This document shows positions 1 to 7,967 of a stretch of DNA of 54,674 nucleotides, one piece after another (positions within the stretch are counted from its first letter, which is position 1; every line of letters starts with the position of its first letter). Source of the stretch: Rhodospirillales bacterium. GTDB lineage: Bacteria; Pseudomonadota; Alphaproteobacteria; ATCC43930; CGMCC-115725. The stretch lies in assembly GCA_027315365.1 (NCBI GenBank), contig DAHUYF010000178.1, forward strand, positions 1 through 54,674, given 5' to 3'. The notes beneath the pieces were generated by a model that made no database searches, had not been told where the DNA came from, and saw nothing but the letters and a program-made list of their open reading frames with translations. Position numbers and translations under genes: made by a program.

Positions 1-212
1 CGCGCGGCCGCGGCCGGCCGCGCGTCGATATAGACCGTCCACTCCACGAAGCACCGCTCCCGCTCCTCGACCTGCAGCACGCGCACGCCGTCGAGCCCGC
101 GGCGATTGAGCAGCAGCCGCTTCGCTTCCTCGATCGCCGACGGTCGGTCGGAGAAGATGGCGTCGATGCGCCAGTGCCGATGCGACAGCCGGTGCACCTC
201 GAAATGCGGCAT
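1..212 (-). CDS. Partial protein of an uncharacterised family (paralogue of 30101-30520)
   Basis: An open frame starts with ATG at 212 on the minus strand and runs off the left edge of the window, giving 70 residues without a stop. It begins MPHFEVHRLSHRHWRIDAIF, followed by a D-R-P-S-A-I-E-E-A-K-R-L-L stretch and then VRVLQVEE and FVEWTVY. The same pattern (W, then IF-DRPSA, an alpha-helical EA-RLL, VRV-QV, a Cys, and E-TV) recurs in the protein at 30101-30520, so the two are paralogues. I do not recognise a named family; it looks like one small alpha/beta domain. The C-terminus is outside the window, so it is unknown whether this copy also has the membrane anchor seen in the other. It diverges from the pentapeptide-repeat gene. 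Confidence 0.6.
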   Translation of the reverse strand, partial: MPHFEVHRLSHRHWRIDAIFSDRPSAIEEAKRLLLNRRGLDGVRVLQVEERERCFVEWTVYIDARPAAAA

Positions 213-388
213 GCGGGACTGACTCAATCGCGGCTCCCCTGGTGCGGCGCGCCTCCCGAGCATTCTTCGCCGGCGGCGCTCAACAAGAGATTAAGCGCGC
301 GCCGCCGGGCGTTTGGCGCGTGTTTTATCTGCTTGCTTTTGTCGCGATCGTGCGCGCTTTTCGCCGTGCCCTGCGCAATACTCGGGGC

Positions 389-1687
389 ATGCAATCGTCC
401 ACCGGAAACGGCGCCCTGCCCGAGAAGAAGCGGCTCACCGCGCCGCAGCTGCGGCGCGTGCTGCTGCTGCAAAAGCGCTATGTCAGAGGCTGGTGGGGCG
501 GCCGGCCGGCGGCGCTGGCGCATCACGATCTCAGCGGCGTCGATCTCAGCAATCAGGATCTCTCCGGCGCCGACCTCACCGGCGCCAACCTGCAAGGCTG
601 CAAGCTCGACGGCGCCCGCCTCGCCAAGGCCAATCTCTTCGTCGCCGATCTCCGTCTCGCCGGCCTCGCCGGCGCCGATCTCTCCGAGGCGGATCTGCGC
701 GGCGCGCGGCTCTGGGGCGCGCAGCTCGAGCGGGCGCGGCTCACCGGCGCCGATCTGCGCGAAGGCGCGATCGCCAATCTCCACGGCGGCAACCCGTCGA
801 ACGCGGCCGGCTACGAGACGCAGCGCGCCGATCTGCAGTCGGTCCAGGCCAAGGGCGCCGATTTCTCCGGCGCCAAGCTCGCCGGCGCGGCGCTGTCGAT
901 GGCGCAGCTCGTCGACACCGTGCTGCGCCAGGCCGATCTCTCGCAGGCCGACCTGCGCCGCACCAACCTTACCGGCGCCATTCTCGAGAGCGCCGATCTC
1001 AGCGACGCCAAGCTCAACGACGCGGTGCTGCGCGGCGCGGTGCTGTCGGACGCCAAGCTGCGCGGCGCCGAGCTGCGCGGCGTCGACATCACCGGCGCCA
1101 TCCTCGATCCCGGCGCGCTGCAGGAGACGGTCGGCCGCGACGGCCTGCACGGCCTCGCCCTGCGCCCCATCACCCGCGAGCGGCTGGCAACGATGCTGCG
1201 GCTGCACGCGCAATGGATCGACAGCGACGGCAGCGAGGGCGAGCGCGCGCAGCTCAACGACACCGATCTCAGCGGCCACGACCTCCACAGCGTCAATCTG
1301 GCGCTGGCGGAGCTGTCGCATGTGGCGCTACGCGGCGCCAATCTCGCCGGCGCGCTGCTCGCCGCCTGCGACCTGTCGCTCGCCGATCTGCGCGAGGCCG
1401 ATCTGAGCGGCGCCGATCTGCGCGGTGCCAAGCTGGCCCATGCCCATCTCGGCCGTGCCGTGCTCGCCGGCGCCGATCTCGGCCCGCTCGAGGAAGTCGG
1501 CGCCGAGGGTGTCGACCTCGCCACCGACCTCGAAGGCGCCAAATTCTTCGGCGCCGATCTGCGCCAGGCAAGCCTGCGCCACGCCAAGGTCGACGCCGCG
1601 GATTTCGGCGGCGCGCTGCTCGACGAGGTCGATTTCGCCGAGGTCGATCTCTCCCGCGCGCGGATGAGCCGCAACCGCACCGGATAG
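389..1687 (+). CDS. Pentapeptide-repeat protein
   Basis: This 432-residue protein is made almost entirely of A(D/N)LxG-type pentapeptides, which fold into a right-handed quadrilateral beta-helix. There are three visible blocks: about residues 45-195, 200-250 and 295-425. They are separated by a helical linker that contains an LRPITRERLATMLRLHAQW segment. The first 40 residues are a basic, non-repeat region. The frame is open further upstream to 242, but the repeats and the ATG at 389 after CTCGGGGC favour the later start. Some family members (Qnr, MfpA) mimic DNA and bind gyrase or topoisomerase IV; most have no known role. There is no signal peptide, so it is probably cytosolic. A PAS_5 gene starts 31 bases downstream in the same direction, so the two may be co-transcribed. 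Confidence 0.85.
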   Translation: MQSSTGNGALPEKKRLTAPQLRRVLLLQKRYVRGWWGGRPAALAHHDLSGVDLSNQDLSGADLTGANLQGCKLDGARLAKANLFVADLRLAGLAGADLSEADLRGARLWGAQLERARLTGADLREGAIANLHGGNPSNAAGYETQRADLQSVQAKGADFSGAKLAGAALSMAQLVDTVLRQADLSQADLRRTNLTGAILESADLSDAKLNDAVLRGAVLSDAKLRGAELRGVDITGAILDPGALQETVGRDGLHGLALRPITRERLATMLRLHAQWIDSDGSEGERAQLNDTDLSGHDLHSVNLALAELSHVALRGANLAGALLAACDLSLADLREADLSGADLRGAKLAHAHLGRAVLAGADLGPLEEVGAEGVDLATDLEGAKFFGADLRQASLRHAKVDAADFGGALLDEVDFAEVDLSRARMSRNRTG

Positions 1688-1718
1688 CCCGCATCCCCAT
1701 GCCCGCAAGGAAGACGCC

Positions 1719-2210
1719 GTGCAGACCGACAGCGATTTCGATCTCGACACGGCCAAGTGGCATCCGCGCACGACGCGGCTTTACCACTATTGGCGGTCGA
1801 TCCGACCTCGGCCGAGCCTGCTGCCGGGCCGCCAGCATTTCGACCCGATAGAAGTCCCGGAGCTGCTGCCGGGGATGTGGCTGCTCGACGTGGCGCGCAA
1901 CCCCTTCCGGCTGCGCTACCGGCTCTGCGGCACCGGCGTGGTGGGCGCGATCGGCCGCGAGGTGACCGGGATGTGGCTCGACGAGGCGCATCGGCAGGCG
2001 CCGGCCGCGACGGATTGCGCCGCCCGCTGCCGCCGGCTGGTGGAGGACGGCACGCCGAGCTGGCGCAAGGCACCGCCGCGGCTGTGGACGCAGGGCGATG
2101 TCGGCATGGTGGAGACCTTGCTGCTGCCGTTGGCGCGCGACGGGCGCACCATCGACATGCTCTGCGCCCATGGCGTGCTCTACCATCCCGACGGATCGGT
2201 CGCGTTTTGA
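1719..2210 (+). CDS. PAS_5-type sensory domain protein
   Basis: A 163-residue single-domain protein. Features typical of the alphaproteobacterial PAS_5 (PF07310) family are visible: a TRLYHYWRS helix, FDPIEVPELLPGMWLLDV, then the core strand RLRYRLCGTG and VTGMWLDE. The last half holds the remaining PAS beta strands (VETLLLPLARDGRTIDML). Family members are predicted small-ligand or signal-sensing modules with no output domain of their own; their ligands are mostly unknown. The start is a GTG with GGAAG five bases ahead. It lies 31 bases after the pentapeptide gene. A second, divergent PAS_5 protein is encoded at 6217-6702. Confidence 0.75.
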   Translation: MQTDSDFDLDTAKWHPRTTRLYHYWRSIRPRPSLLPGRQHFDPIEVPELLPGMWLLDVARNPFRLRYRLCGTGVVGAIGREVTGMWLDEAHRQAPAATDCAARCRRLVEDGTPSWRKAPPRLWTQGDVGMVETLLLPLARDGRTIDMLCAHGVLYHPDGSVAF

Positions 2211-2217
2211 GCTGTCG

Positions 2218-2319
2218 GCTATCAGCCGTCAGCCGTCGGCCAGATCCGTGCCGCCGGGCGCCAGTTGCGTTCCATTCCCGCACCGCCTATCAGCTACCTC
2301 TTCGCTGACGGCTGATAGC
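2218..2319. repeat. 16-bp inverted repeat between PAS_5 and aminotransferase genes
   Basis: The word GCTATCAGCCGTCAGC at 2218-2233 recurs as its exact reverse complement at 2304-2319, with 70 bases between the arms. The right arm ends just before the Shine-Dalgarno AGGAAG of the aminotransferase. It could act as a weak transcription end for the upstream pair, or be a remnant of a dispersed repeat. There is no U-tract after the right arm. Confidence 0.6.
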
Positions 2320-2332
2320 TAGGAAGTACCGC

Positions 2333-3532
2333 ATGCTGACCATGGCGGGCCGCATGGCCCAGCTCGGCACCGAGAGTGCCTTCGAGGTGCTCGCCCGCGC
2401 GAAGGCGCTCGAAGCCGAGGGCCGCTCGATCATCAATCTCGGCATCGGCCAGCCTGATTTCGCCACCCCCGCGCATATCGTCGAGGCCGGGCGCAAGGCG
2501 CTCGCCGACGGCCATCACGGCTACACTCCGGCCAATGGCATCCTGCCGCTGCGCGAGGCGGTCGCGGCCGATCTCCACCGCCGCCACCGGGTCGGCGTCT
2601 CGCCCGACCAGGTGCTGGTGGTGCCCGGCGGCAAGGTGACGATGTTCTTCGCCGTGATGATGTTCGGCGAGCCCGGCGCCGAGGTGATCTACCCCAGTCC
2701 CGGCTTCCCGATCTACGAGAGCATCATCCGCTTCTCCGGCGCGACGCCGGTGGCCATGCCGCTCTACGAGGCCAAGGGCTTCTCGTTCAGCGCCGAAGAG
2801 GTGCTGGACAAGATCACGCCGCGCACCCGGCTGCTCATTCTCAACAGCCCGGCCAACCCCACCGGCGGCGCCGTGCCGCGGGCCGAACTCGACGCGCTCG
2901 CGCGCGGCCTCGAGCGCCATCCCCAGGTCGCGATCCTGAGCGACGAGATCTACGGCGAGATGGTCTATGACGGCGCCGAGCATATCAGCCTGCTGACCTA
3001 CCCGGCGCTGCGCGACCGCGTCATTCTGCTCGACGGCTGGAGCAAGACCTATGCGATGACCGGCTGGCGGCTGGGCTACGGGGTCTGGCCGAAGCTGCTC
3101 TTCGCGGCCGCCGAGCGGCTCGCCATCAACTGCCACTCCTGCGTCAATGCCGCCGCGCAGTACGCGGGGATTGCGGCATTGACCGGCCCGAAGGAGGCGT
3201 CGCTCAAGATGCTTGCCGCGTTCGCCGAGCGGCGGCGCTACATCGTGCAGGCGCTCAACGCGCTGCCCGGCTTCCGCTGCGCCACGCCCGGCGGCGCCTT
3301 CTATGCCTTCCCGCAGATCGGCGGCACCGGCTTCGACAGCCGGGCGCTGCAGGCGCGCCTGCTCGACGAGGCCGGCGTCGCCACCATCGCCGGCACCAGC
3401 TTCGGCGTCCACGGCGAGGGGTATCTCCGCTTCTCCTACGCCGCGAGCCTGCCGGCCCTGGAAGAGGCGGTGGCGCGGATCGGCGATTGGCTGGCGCGCC
3501 AGGACAACGATTCCCGGATAAAGACTGCTTAG
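2333..3532 (+). CDS. Class I/II PLP-dependent aminotransferase
   Basis: This 399-residue fold-type I aminotransferase moves an amino group between an amino acid and a 2-oxo acid using pyridoxal phosphate. Family landmarks are INLGIGQPDF near the N-terminus, GYTPANGILPLREA, the NSPANPTGG loop, the cofactor-binding SDEIYGEMVY, and the Schiff-base lysine at about residue 238 in GWSKTYAMTGWRLGYG. The length is normal. AGGAAG lies six bases before the ATG. The subgroup resembles aspartate/aromatic aminotransferases and the many AspC-like paralogues of alphaproteobacteria; the substrate cannot be fixed from sequence alone. The next genes, glnB-glnA, also concern nitrogen, but a regulatory region of about 180 bases separates them, so this is not clearly one operon. 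Confidence 0.9.
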   Translation: MLTMAGRMAQLGTESAFEVLARAKALEAEGRSIINLGIGQPDFATPAHIVEAGRKALADGHHGYTPANGILPLREAVAADLHRRHRVGVSPDQVLVVPGGKVTMFFAVMMFGEPGAEVIYPSPGFPIYESIIRFSGATPVAMPLYEAKGFSFSAEEVLDKITPRTRLLILNSPANPTGGAVPRAELDALARGLERHPQVAILSDEIYGEMVYDGAEHISLLTYPALRDRVILLDGWSKTYAMTGWRLGYGVWPKLLFAAAERLAINCHSCVNAAAQYAGIAALTGPKEASLKMLAAFAERRRYIVQALNALPGFRCATPGGAFYAFPQIGGTGFDSRALQARLLDEAGVATIAGTSFGVHGEGYLRFSYAASLPALEEAVARIGDWLARQDNDSRIKTA

Positions 3533-3544
3533 CCATGCGGCAAT

Positions 3545-3582
3545 TGCCTATTTTTTAGGCAGAATTGCCTCTTTGTTGAGGC
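3545..3582. promoter_or_regulatory. Two phased dyads upstream of glnB (possible NtrC enhancer)
   Basis: TGCCTA-N5-TAGGCA at 3545-3561 is a 17-bp palindrome with the TGC-N11-GCA outline of NtrC sites. A second dyad, GCCTC-N6-GAGGC, follows at 3567-3582. The word AATTGCCT is repeated at 3542 and 3563, exactly 21 bases apart (two helical turns). The dyads lie roughly 75-100 bases upstream of the start expected from the sigma-54 promoter at 3625. They could instead be the weak terminator of the aminotransferase gene. Confidence 0.4.
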
Positions 3583-3624
3583 GTTGATTCGGGCTAGCTT
3601 CGGCCTGCCGCGGCGCGACGCCTC

Positions 3625-3640
3625 TGGCACGGCTCATGCT
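3625..3640 (+). promoter_or_regulatory. Sigma-54 (RpoN) promoter of glnBA
   Basis: TGGCACGGCTCATGCT matches the -24/-12 consensus TGGCAC-N5-TTGCW with one mismatch. The invariant GG (3626-3627) and GC (3638-3639) have the required 12-base phase. Transcription would start near 3651, about 60 bases before the glnB ATG. This fits NtrC-controlled nitrogen-limitation expression of glnBA. Confidence 0.75.
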
Positions 3641-3643
3641 TAA

Positions 3644-4048
<405 letters not shown>

Positions 4049-4133
4049 GCATCGAGGACGCGTCGAGACGTCGAATTCCGGCTGCGCTCTGCGGCGGGCA
4101 ACCCAAGGACCAAGTAACGACGGGAAAGAGGCT

Positions 4134-5543
4134 ATGTCCGACATTAAAAAAGTCATGTCCATGATCAAGGAGCACGACGTCAAGTACGTCGACTTCCGCT
4201 TCACCGATCCGCGCGGCAAGTGGCAGCACTTGGCGCACCACGTCCGCACCGTCACCGAGGATTTCCTCGCCGGGGGCGTGATGTTCGACGGCTCCTCGAT
4301 CGCCGGCTGGAAGGCGATCAACGAGAGCGACATGGTGCTGATGCCGGATTGCGCCACCGCGGTGCTCGATCCCTTTGCGGCGCAGACCTCGCTGATCGTC
4401 GTCTGCGACGTGCACGAGCCGCTGACCGGACAGCCCTATACCCGCGATCCGCGCTCGATCGCCAAGAAGGCGGAAGCCTATCTCGGTTCGACCGGCATCG
4501 GCGACAAGGCCTATTTCGGGCCCGAGGCGGAGTTCTTCATTTTCGACGACGTCCGCTACAAGACCGGCATGAACGGGGCGATGTACGAGATCGACAGCGA
4601 CGAAGGCCCCTATGTCAGCGACAAGAAATATCCCGACGGCAACACCGGCCATCGTCCGCCGATCAAGGGCGGCTATTTCCCGGTGCCGCCGGTCGACGGC
4701 CAGAGCGACATCCGCGCCGAGATGCTCTCGGTGATGGCCGATATGGGCCTCAGGGTCGAGAAGCATCACCACGAGGTGGCGCCGAGCCAGGCCGAGCTCG
4801 GCTTCGAGTTCGGCACCGTCGTCGAATGCGCCGACCATATGCAGATCTACAAGTACGTGGTCCACAACGTCGCGCATCAGTACGGCAAGACCGCGACCTT
4901 CATGCCGAAGCCGATCAAGGGCGACAACGGCTCGGGCATGCATGTGCACCAGTCGCTGTGGAAGGGCAGCAAGCCGCTCTTCGCCGGCTCGGGCTATGCC
5001 GACCTCTCCGACATGGCGCTCTTCTACATCGGCGGCATCATCAAGCACGCCAAGGCGATCAACGCCTTCACCAACCCCACCACCAACAGCTACAAGCGGC
5101 TCATCCCGGGCTTCGAGGCGCCGGTGCTGCTGGCCTATTCCGCGCGCAACCGCTCGGCCTCATGCCGCATCCCGATCGTGTCGAGCCCCAAGGCCAAGCG
5201 CGTCGAGGTGCGTTTCCCCGACCCGGCGGCCAACCCCTATATGGGCTATGCCGCCATGCTCATGGCCGGGCTCGACGGCATCCAGAACAAGATCCATCCC
5301 GGCGATCCCATGGACAAGAACCTCTACGACCTGCCGCCGGAAGAGCTGAAGGACGTGCCCACGGTGTGCGGCTCGCTGCGCGAGGCGATGGAGAACCTGC
5401 GTGCCGACCACGCCTTCCTACTGAAGGGCGACGTCTTCACCAAGGATCTCGTGGAATCCTACATCGAGCTCAAATACGAAGAGATCCACAATTTCGAGCA
5501 CACGCCGCACCCGATCGAGTTCCAGATGTACTACAGCGTCTGA
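4134..5543 (+). CDS. glnA: Glutamine synthetase type I
   Basis: Makes glutamine from glutamate, ammonia and ATP, the main route of ammonium assimilation. The 469 residues match dodecameric GSI. Visible signatures are the N-terminal [26 protein letters not shown], the metal-binding EAEFFIFD and [11 protein letters not shown], and the ATP-binding [27 protein letters not shown] and the adenylylation site NLYDLPPEE (Tyr near 398) follow, so the enzyme should be under GlnE control. The frame is open upstream into glnB, but the ATG at 4134 after GGGAAAGAGG gives the standard start. It is 85 bases downstream of glnB and followed by a strong terminator. Confidence 0.97.
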   Translation: MSDIKKVMSMIKEHDVKYVDFRFTDPRGKWQHLAHHVRTVTEDFLAGGVMFDGSSIAGWKAINESDMVLMPDCATAVLDPFAAQTSLIVVCDVHEPLTGQPYTRDPRSIAKKAEAYLGSTGIGDKAYFGPEAEFFIFDDVRYKTGMNGAMYEIDSDEGPYVSDKKYPDGNTGHRPPIKGGYFPVPPVDGQSDIRAEMLSVMADMGLRVEKHHHEVAPSQAELGFEFGTVVECADHMQIYKYVVHNVAHQYGKTATFMPKPIKGDNGSGMHVHQSLWKGSKPLFAGSGYADLSDMALFYIGGIIKHAKAINAFTNPTTNSYKRLIPGFEAPVLLAYSARNRSASCRIPIVSSPKAKRVEVRFPDPAANPYMGYAAMLMAGLDGIQNKIHPGDPMDKNLYDLPPEELKDVPTVCGSLREAMENLRADHAFLLKGDVFTKDLVESYIELKYEEIHNFEHTPHPIEFQMYYSV

Positions 5544-5567
5544 GCGCGACGGACGGCTCGATACAGC

Positions 5568-5596
5568 AGCCCCGCCGGGAAACCGGCGGGGCTTTT
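5568..5596 (+). terminator. Rho-independent terminator of glnBA
   Basis: A perfect 11-bp stem, AGCCCCGCCGG / CCGGCGGGGCT, with a GAAA loop is followed by TTTT, 24 bases after the glnA stop. Confidence 0.92.
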
Positions 5597-5658
5597 GCTT
5601 GCTGCGCCCGACCGCCGGCGCGTCGCGACCCGCATCAGGGCCGGCGCGCGGCAGCGGC

Positions 5659-6084
5659 TCATTTCATCTCGGCGCCGATGGCCCGGAGCGCCGCGCGCGC
5701 GCATTCCATGTCCTGGGTGTAGTGGCCGCCGCTCAGCCCGATCGCGCCGACCGTCTCGCCGTCCAGCACGATGGGAAAGCCGCCGCCGAAGATGATCAGG
5801 CGCGGCGTGTGGGTGATGCCGTGGAGCAGCGGCGGGTCGTCCTTGATGAAGTCGTACCACACATGTGTCGGCATGCCGAAGGAAGCGGCGGTGAACGCCT
5901 TGTCCTGCGCGATCTGGATCGACAGCCCGGGGGCGCCGTCCATGCGCGAGAAGGCTTTGAGATTGCCGGCTTCATCGGTGACGGCAATGCACATGCGGAG
6001 CTTGAGCTCCGCCGCCTTCTGCGCCGCCGCGGTGACGGCACGCTCGGCGGTCTCGGCGTCGATGCTGTGTTTGACAATGCTCAT
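5659..6084 (-). CDS. HbpS/GlcG-family (DUF336) protein
   Basis: A 141-residue protein of the GlcG/HbpS-like fold. Members bind heme or corrinoids, or sit beside oxidoreductases without a known catalytic role. The pattern is clear: AAAQKAAELKLRMCIAVTDE, GNLKAFSRMDGAP, a central AQDKAFTAASFGMPT helix, GGGFPIVLDGETVGAIGLSGG and a C-terminal helix DMECARAAL. There is no signal peptide, so it should be cytosolic. The start at 6084 has a strong GGGGAGGAGAGG site. It faces glnA across the terminator and is not obviously linked to its neighbours. Confidence 0.8.
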   Translation of the reverse strand: MSIVKHSIDAETAERAVTAAAQKAAELKLRMCIAVTDEAGNLKAFSRMDGAPGLSIQIAQDKAFTAASFGMPTHVWYDFIKDDPPLLHGITHTPRLIIFGGGFPIVLDGETVGAIGLSGGHYTQDMECARAALRAIGAEMK

Positions 6085-6216
6085 TCGGCCTCTCCTCCCC
6101 TGCAGCGCGCGCGACATGAGACCCGTGGGCCGGGCCGTTCCGGACGATGATGAACCCGTCCGCCTTGCCGCGTCGGCTCATCTTCGTCTGGTGCCCGGCA
6201 CTGTCAACGCCGGCGA

Positions 6217-6702
6217 TCAGCGATGGCCAGGTTCGGCCGCCGCCGGCTCGCCGGTCACGCGATAGATCATCAGCATGTTGATCGCCTGCCCGTCCGAGGA
6301 CAGCGGCAGCGCCAGCGATTCCTGCCGCCAACGTCGCCCGTCGAGCACCACCCCGTCGTTTTCGTAGAGCGGCGCGGCCGCCGACAGCGCGCGCCGGTAA
6401 TGGCGTTCGGCAAAGTCGCGCATCTCGGGTTCCGGAGCCTGGTCGAGGAACTTCCCGGTCATCTCGTAGCCGAGATGCCGGGTGAGCTGGGTCGAGACCA
6501 CGCGATAGTAGAACCGCGGCGGGCTCTCCAGCACATCGATCAGCGACACGCGGCCCAGGGCATAGTCGAACTCCACGGGATCGATGTCGTCGCGCGACGG
6601 AAAGGCACGCGCGCCGCGGCGCGCGTGCCAGTACAGATAAAGGCGCCGGAGATCGGCATCGGCGCCGACGCGCTCGAGATCGGCAATGTTCGTCACCTTC
6701 AA
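6217..6702 (-). CDS. PAS_5-type sensory domain protein
   Basis: A 161-residue single PAS_5 domain protein, paralogous to 1719-2210. Matching landmarks are LRRLYLYWHARRG, DIDPVEFDYALGRVSLIDV, the core strand RFYYRVVSTQLTRHLGYEMTG and FLDQ. The last 40 residues (RWRQESLALPLSSDG, AINMLMIYRV) supply the final beta strands. It probably senses a small molecule or forms a PAS dimer; no effector domain is attached. It is monocistronic or the last gene of a minus-strand group. Confidence 0.75.
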   Translation of the reverse strand: MKVTNIADLERVGADADLRRLYLYWHARRGARAFPSRDDIDPVEFDYALGRVSLIDVLESPPRFYYRVVSTQLTRHLGYEMTGKFLDQAPEPEMRDFAERHYRRALSAAAPLYENDGVVLDGRRWRQESLALPLSSDGQAINMLMIYRVTGEPAAAEPGHR

Positions 6703-6966
6703 CAGCTTCCTCCGTCGGCGTCGTTTTCAGCCATGCCCCCGCCGCATCCTCCGGCCTGGGCGCGCGGGCGACCGATCACCGGCAGGTTGCGTTTGCAGTG
6801 TCACTTCCAGAGTCAGGTAGACAAGACAGCGCATGGTCGAGCGGCCCCCGGCTCCGAGCAGAGCATATCGGGGCAACCGGGGCAATCCGGCCCGACATCG
6901 CCGACCGACGCCATGTCGGGGTGTGCGCCGCCGTGGAACGGGACGGCGCTCACGTCGATCGGCGGC

Positions 6967-7170
6967 CTAGTTGACGCTCTCGCTGTCGCCCCGGACGCGG
7001 GTAAGCTCGTGGACCGCCTGGTCGACCTGCAGCCAGGAGGCGATGGCCGAGGCCTCGACCTCGCCGTCGCGCAATCGGGCGATCCGCGCACTGACCACGT
7101 TGGGCGCGGCCGCGCCGTGCTTGGCAACCAGCCAGGCGGCGACGGTCCAGATGTTGCGGTTGATCACCAT
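6967..7170 (-). CDS. Small helical protein, DUF6961-like (copy 1 of 3)
   Basis: A 67-residue protein starting MVINRNIWTVAAWLVAKHG. The pattern W-x2-A-x2-LV-x2-HG-x2-A-x2-V, then a second helix ending in a W and V-x2-A-x2-EL, is shared with the two proteins at 7401-7676 and 7666-7875. It resembles short proteins annotated DUF6961 in alphaproteobacteria, which have no known function. A longer start (7218 or 7237) is possible, but the extra residues are not conserved among the three. No membrane segment or metal site is visible. Confidence 0.55.
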   Translation of the reverse strand: MVINRNIWTVAAWLVAKHGAAAPNVVSARIARLRDGEVEASAIASWLQVDQAVHELTRVRGDSESVN

Positions 7171-7362
7171 CCTGGAAGTTGAACGACGCGCCGCCGCGCG
7201 AAGTTCCGGCGCGACCATCCTTCCGCGCGCACGACATGCCGCGCCGCGTCGAAGCGGTCGCGCCGCGCCGGGCGCTTATGGGCAGCAGGCATCGACTTTG
7301 TCGCTCCCGAAACTCTTTCGTCCATGGTGGACGAGAGCGTCGGTCCGGGGCAACGGAAGTCT

Positions 7363-7370
7363 ATGGTTAA
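7363..7370 (-). promoter_or_regulatory. CtrA-type half-site TTAACCAT
   Basis: TTAACCAT reads on the minus strand about 190 bases upstream of the gene at 6967-7170. It is one of three such words in the window, all outside the confidently called genes. In alphaproteobacteria this word is the CtrA half-site, but a single half-site is weak evidence. Confidence 0.25.
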
Positions 7371-7400
7371 CGAAAAATTTCCCGGGCGGCGCAGCCCCGC

Positions 7401-7676
7401 TCAGGCATCCGCCATGCGTCGCAGCAGCGCCCGCGTCGCCTCGATCACCGCGCGCCAGGCATCGAGCGCCAGATCGTCGCCGATCTCGACCGCGCGCCGC
7501 GCCCGGTCCTGGGCGAAGGTCAGCGCGTCGATGCCATATTTGTCGGTCAGGCTACGCGCCATGCGCGCCGCATCGGAAGCTTCGAGCATGACCGGAGAAC
7601 GCTCGAGCGGCCGCAATGCCTCCATGGGAGCTTGCGAATTCCGCCGATTGTCGCGACCGCCGCCTTCAATGGACAT
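7401..7676 (-). CDS. Small helical protein, DUF6961-like (copy 2 of 3)
   Basis: A 91-residue protein with a polar N-terminal extension of about 30 residues, followed by the shared helical module: AARMARSLTDKYGIDALTFA, QDRARRA, then DAWRAVIEATRALL. Its ATG lies inside the last codons of the upstream gene (11-base overlap with 7666-7875), so the two are probably translationally coupled. Relative to the sister proteins it has MARSLTDKYG where they have LV-x2-HG. Function unknown. An alternative start lies 17 codons inside (MEALRPLER). Confidence 0.6.
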   Translation of the reverse strand: MSIEGGGRDNRRNSQAPMEALRPLERSPVMLEASDAARMARSLTDKYGIDALTFAQDRARRAVEIGDDLALDAWRAVIEATRALLRRMADA

Positions 7677-7875
7677 GCTCGTCCTCTCCCGGCTCGGATT
7701 TGATCAGCTCGGCGGTCGCGCGCGCGATCCAGCACCAGACGACGTAGGTGAGGTCATCGGCGCCGTCGCCGTGCTTCTTGGCCTCGCGCCCGGCAACGTC
7801 CGCCGCGTCTTCGCCATGGCGGCGGACCAGCAGCATCGCCGCCTCCCAGATCTGCCTTTCGCTCGTCATCACCAT
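7666..7875 (-). CDS. Small helical protein, DUF6961-like (copy 3 of 3)
   Basis: A 69-residue protein beginning MVMTSERQIWEAAMLLVRRHG, then DAADVAGREAKKHGDGAD and a second helix with VVWCWIARATAELIKS. It is the closest of the trio to proteins I know as DUF6961-like. Its last codons overlap the start of the next gene (7401-7676). The ATG at 7875 is chosen because homology with the other two begins there; 7923 is also open. No function is known. Confidence 0.6.
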   Translation of the reverse strand: MVMTSERQIWEAAMLLVRRHGEDAADVAGREAKKHGDGADDLTYVVWCWIARATAELIKSEPGEDEHVH

Positions 7876-7967
7876 GCGCCACCACCCGCCTCTTGCGGGC
7901 GAGAACCGGCGCGGCCGGGCCAATGGCCGCCGCGGCCGCGCCGATCCTCACGTCCTTCGGACCGAGG

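Noticed and set aside
174-1406. Long overlapping frames on both strands across the pentapeptide gene
   Set aside because: They are shadows of a repetitive GC-rich gene: Arg/Ser/Ala/Pro-rich or echoing the repeat in antisense, with no ribosome-binding site.
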